Shown here: in pieces, positions 1 to 7,835 of the stretch | Numbering within the stretch: the stretch's first letter is position 1 | How the letters are laid out: each line of letters starts with the position of its first letter | Origin: Nocardia rhizosphaerihabitans | GTDB lineage: Bacteria > Actinomycetota > Actinomycetes > Mycobacteriales > Mycobacteriaceae | Length of the DNA stretch: 64,000 bases | Direction: 5' to 3' | Assembly: GCF_014646295.1 (NCBI RefSeq) | Contig: NZ_BMNE01000002.1 | Coordinates: 869,440 to 933,439 of the forward strand | The notes under the pieces: generated by a model | What the model saw: the letters and a program-made list of their open reading frames with translations, nothing else | Told to the model about the DNA's origin: nothing | The model's database searches: none | Translations under genes and position numbers: made by a program

Positions 1-154
1 TCGACGCGGCCAGGAACACCTGGCCCGCACCGGCCAGCGCCGCCGGATCGAGCTGCCGGACAGCCTGATAGATCTCGTTGTGCGAGAGATTGTCGAAGAC
101 CTCGACGGTGGGGCAGTAGTCAGGATCGGTGCCCGGTGCGGAAATACTACGCAT
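1..154 (-). CDS. Hypothetical protein, N-terminal part only (cut by window start)
   Basis: The first 51 codons of a minus-strand gene are visible; it begins MRSISAPGTDPDYCPTVEVF and runs off the left edge of the window. The ATG lies inside the end of the upstream gene (8-base overlap with its TAG stop), so the two are translationally coupled. The visible residues suggest a soluble, helix-forming segment (SHNEIYQAVRQLDPAALAGA). The pairing with a small helical protein upstream resembles ESX-associated or WXG100-like pairs of mycolata, but too little is present to assign a family. No function is claimed. Confidence 0.6.
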   Translation of the reverse strand, partial: MRSISAPGTDPDYCPTVEVFDNLSHNEIYQAVRQLDPAALAGAGQVFLAAS

Positions 155-566
155 GGCTCGCTCCCGGAACCTCGATCGCGGCGACCGCGCCAGCCAGCGC
201 CTGATCACCCTCCTGATAGGCGACGCCCGCGGCACGGAAGACGGCGGCGAGCGCCCGCGCGGTGCTCGCGTAGGCGCGCAGCTGTTCCAGCGCCTCCCCC
301 GCTTTGCCCTCGAATCCGGTGCGCAGCGCGGCACCCGAGGCGAGTCCGCCGAAACCGGGAATCACCTCGGCGCCGCCGAGCGCCTGCACCTGGGCCTCCA
401 CCGCGGCGGCCAGCCGCTCGTAGCGCTGGGCGCAGCGTTCCGGTGCACCGTCGGCGACGAGCACGCCGTCGATCCACAGTCCACCCTCGTCCACGGCCTG
501 GCCGAGGGCCGCCGTATTCGGCAGCCCCGTTCGATTCGGTTGCACCGTTCCCCCTTCGTCGTTCAT
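147..566 (-). CDS. Small helical protein, possibly ESX/WXG100-associated
   Basis: A 139-residue protein starting MNDEGGTVQPNRTG. Its ATG overlaps the TGA of the upstream hydrolase in an ATGA junction (563-566), which fixes the start. The second half (about residues 75-130) is an alanine-rich helical hairpin with a central glycine stretch (IPGFGGLASGAAL). That shape is typical of small proteins exported by, or associated with, type VII secretion in Nocardia and Mycobacterium, but no WxG motif is present, so the link is only a suggestion. It is the middle gene of a three-gene minus-strand operon. Function unknown. Confidence 0.6.
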   Translation of the reverse strand: MNDEGGTVQPNRTGLPNTAALGQAVDEGGLWIDGVLVADGAPERCAQRYERLAAAVEAQVQALGGAEVIPGFGGLASGAALRTGFEGKAGEALEQLRAYASTARALAAVFRAAGVAYQEGDQALAGAVAAIEVPGASHA

Positions 567-1162
567 CGCACCGCGGCCAATACCCACTCCGCGATATCGG
601 CCGTCACGCGCTGCCGTACCGGTTCGTGCAACAGGTCGTGTCCGGCGTCGGCGTACTCGCGCAAATCTACCGATCCGTGCCGCGCTGTCCATAGCCGGAT
701 CACATCGATGGGCGCCCGCCGGTCGTCGGCTCCGTGCACCGCGAGAACCGGCAGACGCGGGTCGGGCGCGATCTCGGTCGCGCGGCGCGGTGTGCCGCAG
801 AGGACGAGTCCGCCCAGGTCGCCAGGGTTTTCGGCGGCGACGGCGAGCGCGGTGACGGCGCCGAGCGAATGACCCATCAACACCGGCGCCGCCGCTGTGA
901 CCTCGCCGAGCAGTCCCCGTGCGTCGGCGGCGAGCTCATCGATGGTGCCCGGCGCCTCCGGATCGCCTTCGCTCAGGCCCTGACCCGCGGTGTCCAGCGT
1001 CCACAGCTCGATCCGCGCGAGCCGTTCCAGCGCGGTGGCGAAGCGGTGATAGTGCCCGCTGTGCTGGCCGGTGCCCGGCAGCAGCACCAGCGTCGCCGCG
1101 GGCGAGTCGACGGACCACCGCCGGTAATGCAGCCTGCCACGGGCGCTGTCGAAATAGGGCAC
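563..1162 (-). CDS. Alpha/beta hydrolase family protein
   Basis: A 199-residue alpha/beta hydrolase (lysophospholipase or esterase-like). The nucleophile elbow GHSLG, the acidic-residue strand ending HGADD and a late GHD histidine give a complete Ser-Asp-His triad. The oxyanion region is LLPGTGQHSGHY. The GTG at 1162 is chosen because the conserved fold starts just after it (PYFDSARGRLHYRRW) and a CATAAT -10 box lies 6 bases upstream (1169-1174), giving a probable leaderless mRNA. An in-frame start at 1273 would add 37 residues of low-complexity sequence. It is the first gene of the operon running to the left edge. Substrate unknown; a cytosolic serine hydrolase is likely. Confidence 0.85.
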   Translation of the reverse strand: MPYFDSARGRLHYRRWSVDSPAATLVLLPGTGQHSGHYHRFATALERLARIELWTLDTAGQGLSEGDPEAPGTIDELAADARGLLGEVTAAAPVLMGHSLGAVTALAVAAENPGDLGGLVLCGTPRRATEIAPDPRLPVLAVHGADDRRAPIDVIRLWTARHGSVDLREYADAGHDLLHEPVRQRVTADIAEWVLAAVR

Positions 1163-1339
1163 GCACCGATTATGACCGCCGGGCCAATTGTCGTGTGCGA
1201 CAGAACCGGTGCGCGATACCGTTGCTGTGCACGATGCGTGGTGGCGACGTGGTTCGCTGTGCAGAGTGGGCACACCACTACCCGTGGGTAGCCGTTAGAC
1301 TTCGCGCGTCGAGCTGGGTCAACTGAGTCGAGGTCTTGC

Positions 1340-2254
1340 ATGTCGTCGTTCCGCCGTTGCGTCGCCCACGTTGCTGTCGGCGCGGCCATCGTGACCACCG
1401 CTTCGCTCGGTACCGGCCAGGCAGCCGGCGCCCCACTCGCCAACTGCGGTAAAGCGCGCCAAGATGTCGCGATCCGCTCGAGTGTGCCGCTGCTGGACTG
1501 GTCGGAGAACTTCGGCCTCGACACCGCCGGGAATCTCTGGGTCGCGCGGGTCATGCGCGGCGAGGTGCAGCGCTACGACCGCGAGGGCAGACTGACCGCC
1601 ACCGTCGAGGTCGCGGCCCCGGGCGCGGTTCGGCTCGGCCCCGACGGACTGCTCTATGTCGTCACCGGCAATTCGCCGCTGGCGGGCTCGGGTGGGATCG
1701 TCCGCTTCGACCCCATGGCGGCCGACCCGGTGCCCACCCCCTTCGCCACCGGCTTCCCGCAGCCCAACGGCGCCGCGTTCGACGCCGACGGCAACCTCTA
1801 CGTGACGACCGCCAACGGCCTGCACCGGCTGCGCCGCGACGGCAGCGAGGACATGGACTGGTGGGCGCGCGTGAAGGTCGAGGGCTCCAACGGCGTTGTG
1901 GTAGCCGGTGATTCGGTCTATGTCACCGCCAACTTCGTCGCCACCGACGGCGCACCGGTCGGCCGGGTCCTTCGCCTGTCCCGCACGAACCCGGCCGACA
2001 GCACCACCGTCGCCGACCTGACCTCGTTCGGCGCCCTGCCCGATTTCGTCGACGATCTGGTCGTCCGCGACGGCGCGCTGTACGTCACCACCCTGGCCGG
2101 CCACCTCGTCCGCGTCGACCCGAAGTCCGGCGCCGCGTGCAACGTCGTCTCGACCCAGCCGTTGACCGCGGTCGTCGCCGACCCCGCCGACTCGTCGGCC
2201 CTGCTGGCCGGATCCGAAGAAGGCACCGTCCTGCGCATCCGCCCGAACAGCTAG
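1340..2254 (+). CDS. Secreted SMP-30/gluconolactonase-like beta-propeller protein
   Basis: 304 residues. The N-terminus is a signal peptide: RR-containing n-region, hydrophobic core VAVGAAIVTTASLG, cleavage near GQAAGA, with no lipobox cysteine. The mature part consists of repeated blades of the form DxxGNLWVA, PDGLLYVVTG, ADGNLYVTTANG and DGALYVTTLAGH, typical of the SMP-30/NHL-like six-bladed propeller in actinomycete exported proteins. Such folds bind calcium and may be lactonases or binding proteins; catalytic residues cannot be assigned by eye. Two cysteines (CGKARQ near the mature N-terminus and AACNVV near the end) may form a disulfide. It stands alone and converges on the next gene. 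Confidence 0.8.
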   Translation: MSSFRRCVAHVAVGAAIVTTASLGTGQAAGAPLANCGKARQDVAIRSSVPLLDWSENFGLDTAGNLWVARVMRGEVQRYDREGRLTATVEVAAPGAVRLGPDGLLYVVTGNSPLAGSGGIVRFDPMAADPVPTPFATGFPQPNGAAFDADGNLYVTTANGLHRLRRDGSEDMDWWARVKVEGSNGVVVAGDSVYVTANFVATDGAPVGRVLRLSRTNPADSTTVADLTSFGALPDFVDDLVVRDGALYVTTLAGHLVRVDPKSGAACNVVSTQPLTAVVADPADSSALLAGSEEGTVLRIRPNS

Positions 2255-2257
2255 CTC

Positions 2258-2359
2258 GATCCGGCGGGCGTCACCGATCCGGTAGACGCCTGCGCGCGGT
2301 CGATATCAGGTAGCCGGTCCGGCGGCATCACCGATCCGGGAGAGGCCTGCGCGGTCGAT
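2258..2359. repeat. Imperfect direct repeat between convergent genes
   Basis: Two copies of about 45 bases (2258-2304 and 2316-2359) share the order GATCCGGCGG, TCACCGATCCGG, then GCCTGCGCG and GGTCGAT, with small differences. They lie in the non-coding gap between two convergent secreted-protein genes. They are not part of any ORF with recognisable protein content. They may be a local duplication of a transcription-end region. Confidence 0.6.
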
Positions 2360-2392
2360 TGGAACGCCGGCCGCAGGCCGAACGTCGTGGAA

Positions 2393-3223
2393 TCAGCCGT
2401 CGACGGTGAGCGCCGACGGCGGGTTGGCCGGAGCCGGCGCGGGCTGCGGTGTTTCGGCGGGCGCGGGAGCCGGTGCCGGAGCGGCGGTTTCCGGTGCGGG
2501 AGCCTGCGACTTCGGCGCTCCCGTGCCGGCCTCGCCCGAGCCGGGGCTGGTGGCCTGCGGTGCGGGCGCGGGCGGCACGGCGGGGGCTTCGGTGGCCTGG
2601 ACCGGCAGGTCGGGGACGACGAAAGTGCCGACGGTCGGGGTCATCACGCAGCGGGCGCCCGGGTAGTCGATCGTGCCCCACATCGAGGCGATCACGGTGC
2701 CCGCGCCGCTGTGCACGGTCTTCGACAGCGACGGCAGCTGGAATTCGGTCTGGTCGTCGAGCGCGACGATGCCGCTCTGTCCCGTGTTCACGTTCACCCA
2801 GGCCACGCTCAGGCCCGAGGCCAGCGCGAAACCGGTGTGCCGCGGGCTGGCGCTGAACCGGATGTCACCGGGCGCCATGCTCGTCTCGGTGCGCGGGCCA
2901 GGCCCCTCGACGGTGGCGGCGGCGATGATCGTGGTGATCGGGCCGTTGCTGCCGCAGCCGAAGGTCGGCGCCGCGTAGGAGAACGGGATGAACTGGGCCG
3001 AGATGTCGCGCAGGGTGTCGGCGCCGACCAGCTTGGTGAAGCTGTCCAGCGCGCCGACGCCGGCCTTCGCCGAGACGTCCTCGCCCGCGAGGTGGGTCAG
3101 GTGGCCGATGCCGTCCTCGAGCGGGGTCGGGGCCGCGCTCGCGGTCGAGGCCAGCAGTGCCAGCGCGCCGATGCTCGCCGCGGTGACCGCCGCTGCCCTG
3201 CCTGCGATGGATCTGCCGTTCAC
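2393..3223 (-). CDS. Secreted protein with Pro/Ala-rich C-terminal tail, function unknown
   Basis: 276 residues with a clear signal peptide (AAAVTAASIGALALLASTASA, cleavage before APTPL). The mature domain of about 165 residues has one cysteine near FGCGSNGP and another in ARCVMTPT, which could form a disulfide, and is probably beta-rich (IASMWGTIDYPG). The last ~75 residues are a proline/alanine-rich tail of the kind used to cross or anchor in the mycolic cell envelope. The start is the GTG at 3223, which has GAGGAG six bases upstream. I do not recognise the domain; similar exported proteins of unknown role are frequent in Nocardia. It is divergent from the acyl-CoA dehydrogenase pair. Confidence 0.7.
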   Translation of the reverse strand: MNGRSIAGRAAAVTAASIGALALLASTASAAPTPLEDGIGHLTHLAGEDVSAKAGVGALDSFTKLVGADTLRDISAQFIPFSYAAPTFGCGSNGPITTIIAAATVEGPGPRTETSMAPGDIRFSASPRHTGFALASGLSVAWVNVNTGQSGIVALDDQTEFQLPSLSKTVHSGAGTVIASMWGTIDYPGARCVMTPTVGTFVVPDLPVQATEAPAVPPAPAPQATSPGSGEAGTGAPKSQAPAPETAAPAPAPAPAETPQPAPAPANPPSALTVDG

Positions 3224-3421
3224 CCGTAACTCCTCGGTGGATGCTCGTCACCGGTTCCCCGGCTCGTCTGGCAACGTACCAGGTCGCCGACCGGGTCGCC
3301 GAGCCACCGGCGAGCATGCGACCGCAAGGGCTGAGCATGGGCAAGTGTGATGTAGTCGACACTGGCGTTTACTCAGGGGTAAGTTTTTCTCGACGGCTAC
3401 CGACGACGCTGGGAGACCCGG
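3224..3421. promoter_or_regulatory. Divergent promoter region of secreted protein and fadE pair
   Basis: This 198-base gap carries promoters for both directions. It holds an AGTGT-N10-ACACT inverted repeat (3344-3363) and, closer to the fadE start, an AT-rich stretch containing TTAC-N6-GTAA. Either could be an operator for a TetR-type lipid regulator, but neither matches the KstR or KstR2 consensus. Confidence 0.35.
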
Positions 3422-4594
3422 ATGAAGTTAGCCCTTTCCCCCGAAGAGGTCGCCTTCCGCGACGAGCTCCGGCAGTTCTACAAGACCGAGATCCCGGTCG
3501 AAATCCGCGACCGCGTCAAATACGGCCACGAGCTGTCCCGCGACGACATCGTCACCGCGAACAAGATCCTCAACGACCACGGTCTCGCCGTGCCCAACTG
3601 GCCGGTGGCCTGGGGCGGCAAGGACTGGACGCCGATGCAGCGCCACCTGTGGCTCGACGAGATGCAGCTGGCCTCGGTGCCGGAGCCGCTCACGTTCAAC
3701 GCCTCGATGGTCGGGCCGGTCATCGCCCAGTTCGGGTCCGAGGAACTCAAGCAGCGCTTCCTCCCGCCGACCGCCGCGCTCGACATCTGGTGGTGCCAGG
3801 GCTTCTCCGAGCCCGACGCCGGCTCCGACCTCGCCTCGCTGCGCACCACCGCGGTCCGCGACGGCGACTCCTACATCGTCAACGGCCAGAAGATCTGGAC
3901 CACGCTCGGCCAGTACGCCGACTGGATCTTCTGCCTCGTCCGCACCGATCCGAGCGCCCCGAAAAAGCAGGCGGGCATCTCCTTCCTGCTGTTCGACGTG
4001 AAGTCGCCCGGTGTCACGATGCGCCCGATCAAACTGATCGACGGCAGCTACGAGGTCAACGAGGTCTTCTTCGAGAACGTCCGGGTGCCCGCCGATCAGC
4101 TGGTCGGCGAGGAGAACCAGGGCTGGACCTACGCCAAGTTCCTGCTCGGCAACGAGCGCACCTCGATCACCGGCGTCGGCAAGACCAAGGTCAAGATCGG
4201 GCTCGCGAAAGACTATGCGCGCCAGACCAGGACGGGCCACGGCACGCTGCTCGAGGACCCGGTGTTCGCCGCCCGCGTCGCCGAACTGGAGAACGAGCTG
4301 CTCGCGCTGGAACTCACCCAGCTGCGCGTGGTCTCCAATTCCGCCGACGGCAAGCCGAACCCGGCCTCCTCGGTGCTGAAGCTGAAGGGTTCCGAGTTGC
4401 AGCAGGCGGCCACCGAACTGCTGCTCGAGATCGCGGGCACCGACGCGCTCCCGGTCGACGCCGACGGCATCGCCTCGCCCGCCTGGGCCCAGCACGCCGG
4501 TCCCGGCTATCTGAACTACCGCAAGGTCACCATCTACGGAGGCTCGAGCGAGGTCCAGCGCTCGATCATTTCCTCCACGATCCTCGGATTGTGA
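3422..4594 (+). CDS. Acyl-CoA dehydrogenase, probable catalytic-base subunit of a heteromeric enzyme
   Basis: 390 residues, FAD-dependent alpha,beta-dehydrogenation of an acyl-CoA. ACAD signatures are visible: FSEPDAGSDLASL (residues 128-140), GQKIWTTLG (155-163) and YGGSSEVQRSI near the C-terminus. The usual C-terminal catalytic glutamate (YEGT in medium-chain enzymes) is absent (YGGS). Instead E245 in LLGNERTSI occupies the position used as base in isovaleryl-CoA dehydrogenase and in the mycobacterial ChsE4/FadE26-type subunit. The next gene, 9 bases downstream, encodes a second ACAD without a visible base at either position. Together they look like an alpha2-beta2 FadE pair as described for steroid side-chain degradation in M. 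tuberculosis. The actual acyl substrate is unknown. Confidence 0.88.
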   Translation: MKLALSPEEVAFRDELRQFYKTEIPVEIRDRVKYGHELSRDDIVTANKILNDHGLAVPNWPVAWGGKDWTPMQRHLWLDEMQLASVPEPLTFNASMVGPVIAQFGSEELKQRFLPPTAALDIWWCQGFSEPDAGSDLASLRTTAVRDGDSYIVNGQKIWTTLGQYADWIFCLVRTDPSAPKKQAGISFLLFDVKSPGVTMRPIKLIDGSYEVNEVFFENVRVPADQLVGEENQGWTYAKFLLGNERTSITGVGKTKVKIGLAKDYARQTRTGHGTLLEDPVFAARVAELENELLALELTQLRVVSNSADGKPNPASSVLKLKGSELQQAATELLLEIAGTDALPVDADGIASPAWAQHAGPGYLNYRKVTIYGGSSEVQRSIISSTILGL

Positions 4595-4603
4595 GGCACT
4601 GAC

Positions 4604-5731
4604 ATGGATCTCGAACTCACCGACGAACAGACGATGCTGCGCGACACCGTGCGCGAACTGCTGCACCGGTTCTACGACGGCGAAGCCCTGGCGAAGGTCG
4701 GCGAGACCGATCCCGGCTGGAACCGCACGGTCTGGAAGCAGCTGGCCGAGCTGGGCGTGCTCGGCCTGACCATCGACGAGGACGACGGCGGCGTCGGCGC
4801 GGGCCCGGTCGAGGCGATGCTGGTGCAGGAGGAGCTCGGTCGCGCGCTCGCCCCGGAACCGGTGCTCGACGCGGTCGTGATCCCGGCCGAGCTGCTGAAG
4901 CTGACCGGCAGCGCCGAACAGCGCGGCCGCCTGCTGCCCGCGCTGGCCGCGGGAGAGAAGCTGCTGGCCTTCGCGCACGCCGAGCCGGGTATGCGCTGGC
5001 CGTCGACCGAGATCACCACGGCCGCCACCGCGCAGGGCGACGGGTACACGCTGACCGGCGTCAAGAACCCGGTGCTGCGCGGTGACTGCGCCGACGAGCT
5101 GATCGTCAGCGCGGTGCTGCCCGGCGGCGGGACCGGCCTGTTCCTGGTCGACCCGACCGGGACCGGGGTGACCAAGCGCGCCTACCGGACCTTCGACGGC
5201 AGGCGCGGCGCGCAGTTCGACTTCGACGGCGCCACCGGCGAACTGCTGGGCGACACCGTCGACGCGGCCGAGCAGATCGCGCTGGTCCAGGGGTACGCGC
5301 AGGCGGCGCTGTGCGCGGAATCGGTGGGGGCGATGGAGATCGCGCTGACCCTGACCACCGACTACCTCAAGACCCGCAAGCAGTTCGGCGTCACCCTGTC
5401 GAAGTTCCAGACGCTCACCCAGCGGGCCGCGGACTGCTACGTCTCGCTCGAACTGGCCCGCAGCTTCAGCCTGTTCGCGACGGCGGCGCTGGCCGACGGC
5501 GGCAACGATCCGGTGGTGGCCTCGCGGGCGCGGCTGCAGGTCGGGCGCTCGGCCGAGCACATCGGGCGCGAGGCGATCCAGATGCACGGCGGCATCGGCG
5601 TCACCGCGGAATATCCGGTGAGCCACTACATCGCCCGGCTGACCGCGATCGGGCAGACGCTCGGTGGCGCGCTGGAACACCGGCGGGTGCTGGCCGACCG
5701 GGTCGGCGGTTACGACCTGCCGGAGCTGTAG
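4604..5731 (+). CDS. Acyl-CoA dehydrogenase, partner subunit
   Basis: 375 residues with an ACAD N-terminal domain (LTDEQTMLRDTVREL) and a C-terminal FAD-binding helical domain (RKQFGVTLSKFQTLTQ, then IQMHGGIGVTAEYPVSHY). The segment where medium-chain enzymes carry the catalytic glutamate reads RLTAIGQTLGG, and the helix-G position reads LCAESVG, so this subunit probably supplies FAD and acyl-binding surface rather than the base. Gene order, spacing and co-orientation with the preceding fadE indicate an obligate heteromer. A strong hairpin terminator follows immediately, so the operon has two genes only. Confidence 0.87.
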   Translation: MDLELTDEQTMLRDTVRELLHRFYDGEALAKVGETDPGWNRTVWKQLAELGVLGLTIDEDDGGVGAGPVEAMLVQEELGRALAPEPVLDAVVIPAELLKLTGSAEQRGRLLPALAAGEKLLAFAHAEPGMRWPSTEITTAATAQGDGYTLTGVKNPVLRGDCADELIVSAVLPGGGTGLFLVDPTGTGVTKRAYRTFDGRRGAQFDFDGATGELLGDTVDAAEQIALVQGYAQAALCAESVGAMEIALTLTTDYLKTRKQFGVTLSKFQTLTQRAADCYVSLELARSFSLFATAALADGGNDPVVASRARLQVGRSAEHIGREAIQMHGGIGVTAEYPVSHYIARLTAIGQTLGGALEHRRVLADRVGGYDLPEL

Positions 5732-5742
5732 GACGGATCGGG

Positions 5743-5776
5743 GATGGTGCGTGCCCCAGGCGGGGTGCGCACCATC
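5743..5776. terminator. Bidirectional hairpin terminator
   Basis: A 15-base stem with two G-U wobbles and a 4-base loop (AGGC), starting GATGGTGCG and ending CGCACCATC. It lies 11 bases after the acyl-CoA dehydrogenase stop and 6 bases past the stop of the convergent lipoprotein-like gene, so it can serve both. Confidence 0.75.
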
Positions 5777-5782
5777 GCTGTG

Positions 5783-6385
5783 TCAGCCCTCGTCGTCGGT
5801 GGCGGTCGTCGCCGGCTCGGTGGTCGCGCCCGGCGTCGGGGTGGCGCCGGTGTCGGCCGGGGTGGCGATCGACGGGGTGGTGTGGTCGTGCTCGTGCGTC
5901 GTCGGATAGTCCGGCTCGGTGGTCTCCTCGACCGGGGGAGTGGTCCGCGGCGGGGAGGTGCGCGTCGGCACCGGCCGGGTGGTGGTGCTGTGCGGCGAGG
6001 TCGTCGTGGACTGGTCCTCGGAGGTGGTCGCGGGCGGACGCGATTCGGTGGTCGCCTCCGCGGGCCGGGACTCGGTCGTCGTCTCGCCCTCGGGCGGCGG
6101 TTCCGAGGGTGAGGTCTCGGTCGAGCTGAGGCTGAACGGTTTCCGCGGCGACATGTACGGCGCGATCCGCCAGCTGGGGGAGGGCGGGATCGAGATCCGT
6201 ACGGTCGTCGAGGACGTCTCCTCGGCGATCCGGCTCGGTGCGGCGGCCAGATTCGCGTTCAGCGGCGGCGGCGGAACGTAGACGTCCTGCTGCCCGACAC
6301 CACACGCACCGATGACGATCAGTCCGAGTGACACCGCGCCAACAGCGATTGCCGGACCTACGAGCTTGGTCCTGCTGTCATCCAT
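5783..6385 (-). CDS. Lipoprotein-like surface protein with Thr/Pro/Ser-rich tail
   Basis: About 200 residues. The N-terminus has a short charged region, a hydrophobic core (VGPAIAVGAVSLGLIVI) and GAC, a plausible though not ideal lipobox. A VYVPPPPLNANLAAAP stretch follows. From about residue 90 the protein is almost only Thr, Ser, Pro and Glu with repeats such as TTESRP and TTTRPVPT, a stalk-like and probably glycosylated region. No catalytic domain is seen. The ATG at 6385 has GAGGAG eight bases upstream; the in-frame GTG at 6394 sits too close to it. It probably tethers to the membrane and spans the cell wall. Function unknown. Confidence 0.65.
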   Translation of the reverse strand: MDDSRTKLVGPAIAVGAVSLGLIVIGACGVGQQDVYVPPPPLNANLAAAPSRIAEETSSTTVRISIPPSPSWRIAPYMSPRKPFSLSSTETSPSEPPPEGETTTESRPAEATTESRPPATTSEDQSTTTSPHSTTTRPVPTRTSPPRTTPPVEETTEPDYPTTHEHDHTTPSIATPADTGATPTPGATTEPATTATDDEG

Positions 6386-6660
6386 CGCGTGCACTCCTCG
6401 TCGGCTTCGAGTCGCCTCACAGTAGTGCAGGACCGGCGATTCGGCAGTACGGGTCCGGTGAATCAGTACTTTTTAAACATTTATGATTCAGATATCGGAT
6501 TGATTTCGTCAGCGTGTCGCGGGGACGTGTCGCGCGCGAACGGCGTCGCCGAGTCGTAGCGTGTGTGAGCAAAGTTACGCGTGAGACGCCCGGAACGACC
6601 ACTGACGCGCGAAGGTTGCGCGACGTAAGAATCTGATCGGACGTCATCGAGGAGAATCTG
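6386..6660. promoter_or_regulatory. Divergent intergenic region with AT-rich promoter segment
   Basis: 275 bases without a convincing gene. It has an AT-rich stretch (about 6465-6500) unusual for this chromosome, likely promoter DNA for the small membrane protein to the right, and a TACTGT -10-like box on the minus strand near 6421-6426 for the lipoprotein-like gene. Confidence 0.4.
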
Positions 6661-6948
6661 ATGGGAGCTTATTCGACACCCCGGCTGAAACCTGCGGCGG
6701 CGAACAGCGATTCGGCCGCAGCGGCAAATATTCAGCACGCACTGTCGAACCCGCCGGGCAATCGCGCTGTCGCGGTCGCCGCACGGGTCATGGGCTGGTT
6801 GTTCTTCGTCGGCGGTCTCGTCGGCGCCGGGCTCGGCATCGCCGGCCTGCATGTGGAGATCACCGTGGCCGGCCTGATCCTGGCCTGCACCGCGGGTCTG
6901 ATCCTGCTGAAGCTGCGCACCGACCGGGACGTGCTCGAGAAGGACTGA
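6661..6948 (+). CDS. Small two-helix membrane protein, unknown function
   Basis: 95 residues. A soluble N-terminal 40 residues (MGAYSTPRLKPAAANSDSAA) is followed by two predicted transmembrane helices (about 42-63, VMGWLFFVGGLVGAGLGIAG, and 67-85, ITVAGLILACTAGLILL) and a charged cytosolic end (RTDRDVLEKD). GGAG lies 8 bases before the ATG. Alanine-rich N-terminal regions ahead of two helices are common in small Nocardia membrane proteins. No family is recognised. Confidence 0.65.
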   Translation: MGAYSTPRLKPAAANSDSAAAANIQHALSNPPGNRAVAVAARVMGWLFFVGGLVGAGLGIAGLHVEITVAGLILACTAGLILLKLRTDRDVLEKD

Positions 6949-6988
6949 GCAGCAGCGGAATTCAGGTGCGATCGGCCTCTCTGAGGCC

Positions 6989-6994
6989 TACCGT
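6989..6994 (+). promoter_or_regulatory. -10 box for leaderless GNAT gene
   Basis: TACCGT ending 7 bases before the GTG at 7002; no Shine-Dalgarno sequence lies between, so the transcript probably begins at or next to the start codon. Confidence 0.45.
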
Positions 6995-7001
6995 CGATGC
7001 T

Positions 7002-7835
7002 GTGCGCATCGACATCACCGGCGACGCCGCCCACTTCCTGGCCGAGGCCGAGAATTTTCTGCGTCGAGACCCCTTGCGGCATACGGTGATCGCCACCGCC
7101 GTCGCCAACGAACTCGGCGGCCGGGCGGGCGGCGCGATGACCCGATTCCTGACGGTGCGCGACGACGCTGGTCAGGTCGTCGGCGTCGCGACCAGTGCCT
7201 TCGGCGGCAGGGTCTACCTCGGCGAGCTGCCATCGCACAGCATCTCGGTCGTTGCCGACGCCTTCGCGGCGGAGCAGGCGCCGACCAGCGTCGAAGGCGT
7301 CCAGGCCGACGCGGCTGCGTTTGCCCGGTACTGGTCGCAGGTGACGGGTGGGGTCGGCGCGGAGTCGTACTCGGCCCGCCTGTTCCGGCTCGGAACCCTG
7401 TTCGTGCCCGAGGCGGTGGGCAAGCCGCGTCCGGCCACCGAGCGCGATCTCGCCGTCTGCCGCGCCTTCCTCGAGGCCTTCTGTGCCGAGACCGGTGAGC
7501 CGCGCCCGTTCGACGAGGACGCCGCGCTGCGGCGGATCGACGCCGGGTTCTGGTGGCTGTGGGAGCACGACGGGGCGCCCGCCACCTTCGTCGGCCGGAA
7601 CGCCGAGATCCTCGGCTGGGCCAGGATCGGGCCCGTCTACACGCCTCCGCAACTGCGTGGCAACGGTTTTGCCAGTGCGCTGACCGCCGCCGTTTCCGCG
7701 GTCGTGCGGGCCGAGGGGGCCGACGTCTGCCTGTTCACCGATCTGGCCAATCCGACGTCGAACAAGATCTACCAGGCGATCGGATACGAGCCCGTGCGCG
7801 ACTTCGTGCACTACACGCTGACCGCCGCGGGTTAG
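7002..7835 (+). CDS. GNAT family N-acetyltransferase
   Basis: 277 residues. The C-terminal half carries the GNAT fold: GWARIGPVYTPPQLRGNGFASALTA matches the acetyl-CoA-binding motif A (R/Q-x-x-G-x-G/A pattern as RGNGFAS), followed by VCLFTDLANPTSNKIYQAIGYEPV, the typical motif-B end. The N-terminal half (GDAAHFLAEAENFL) is a degenerate first GNAT-like lobe seen in two-lobe actinobacterial acetyltransferases. The GTG at 7002 follows a TACCGT box by 7 bases, suggesting leaderless start; an upstream GTG at 6966 would add 12 residues without RBS. Substrate unknown. It converges on the kinase operon with overlapping stop codons. Confidence 0.8.
   Translation: MRIDITGDAAHFLAEAENFLRRDPLRHTVIATAVANELGGRAGGAMTRFLTVRDDAGQVVGVATSAFGGRVYLGELPSHSISVVADAFAAEQAPTSVEGVQADAAAFARYWSQVTGGVGAESYSARLFRLGTLFVPEAVGKPRPATERDLAVCRAFLEAFCAETGEPRPFDEDAALRRIDAGFWWLWEHDGAPATFVGRNAEILGWARIGPVYTPPQLRGNGFASALTAAVSAVVRAEGADVCLFTDLANPTSNKIYQAIGYEPVRDFVHYTLTAAG

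Noticed and set aside
3428..5680. 750-residue minus-strand frame opposite the two acyl-CoA dehydrogenase genes
   Set aside because: Antisense of high-GC genes; composition is rich in Arg, Gly, Asp, Gln and Val without any domain, while the plus strand has complete ACAD motifs.
6417..6647. Minus-strand frames of 76 and 123 residues in the intergenic region
   Set aside because: Ser/Arg/Thr-rich translations, no RBS and no coding-like codon use; the stretch is AT-rich promoter DNA.
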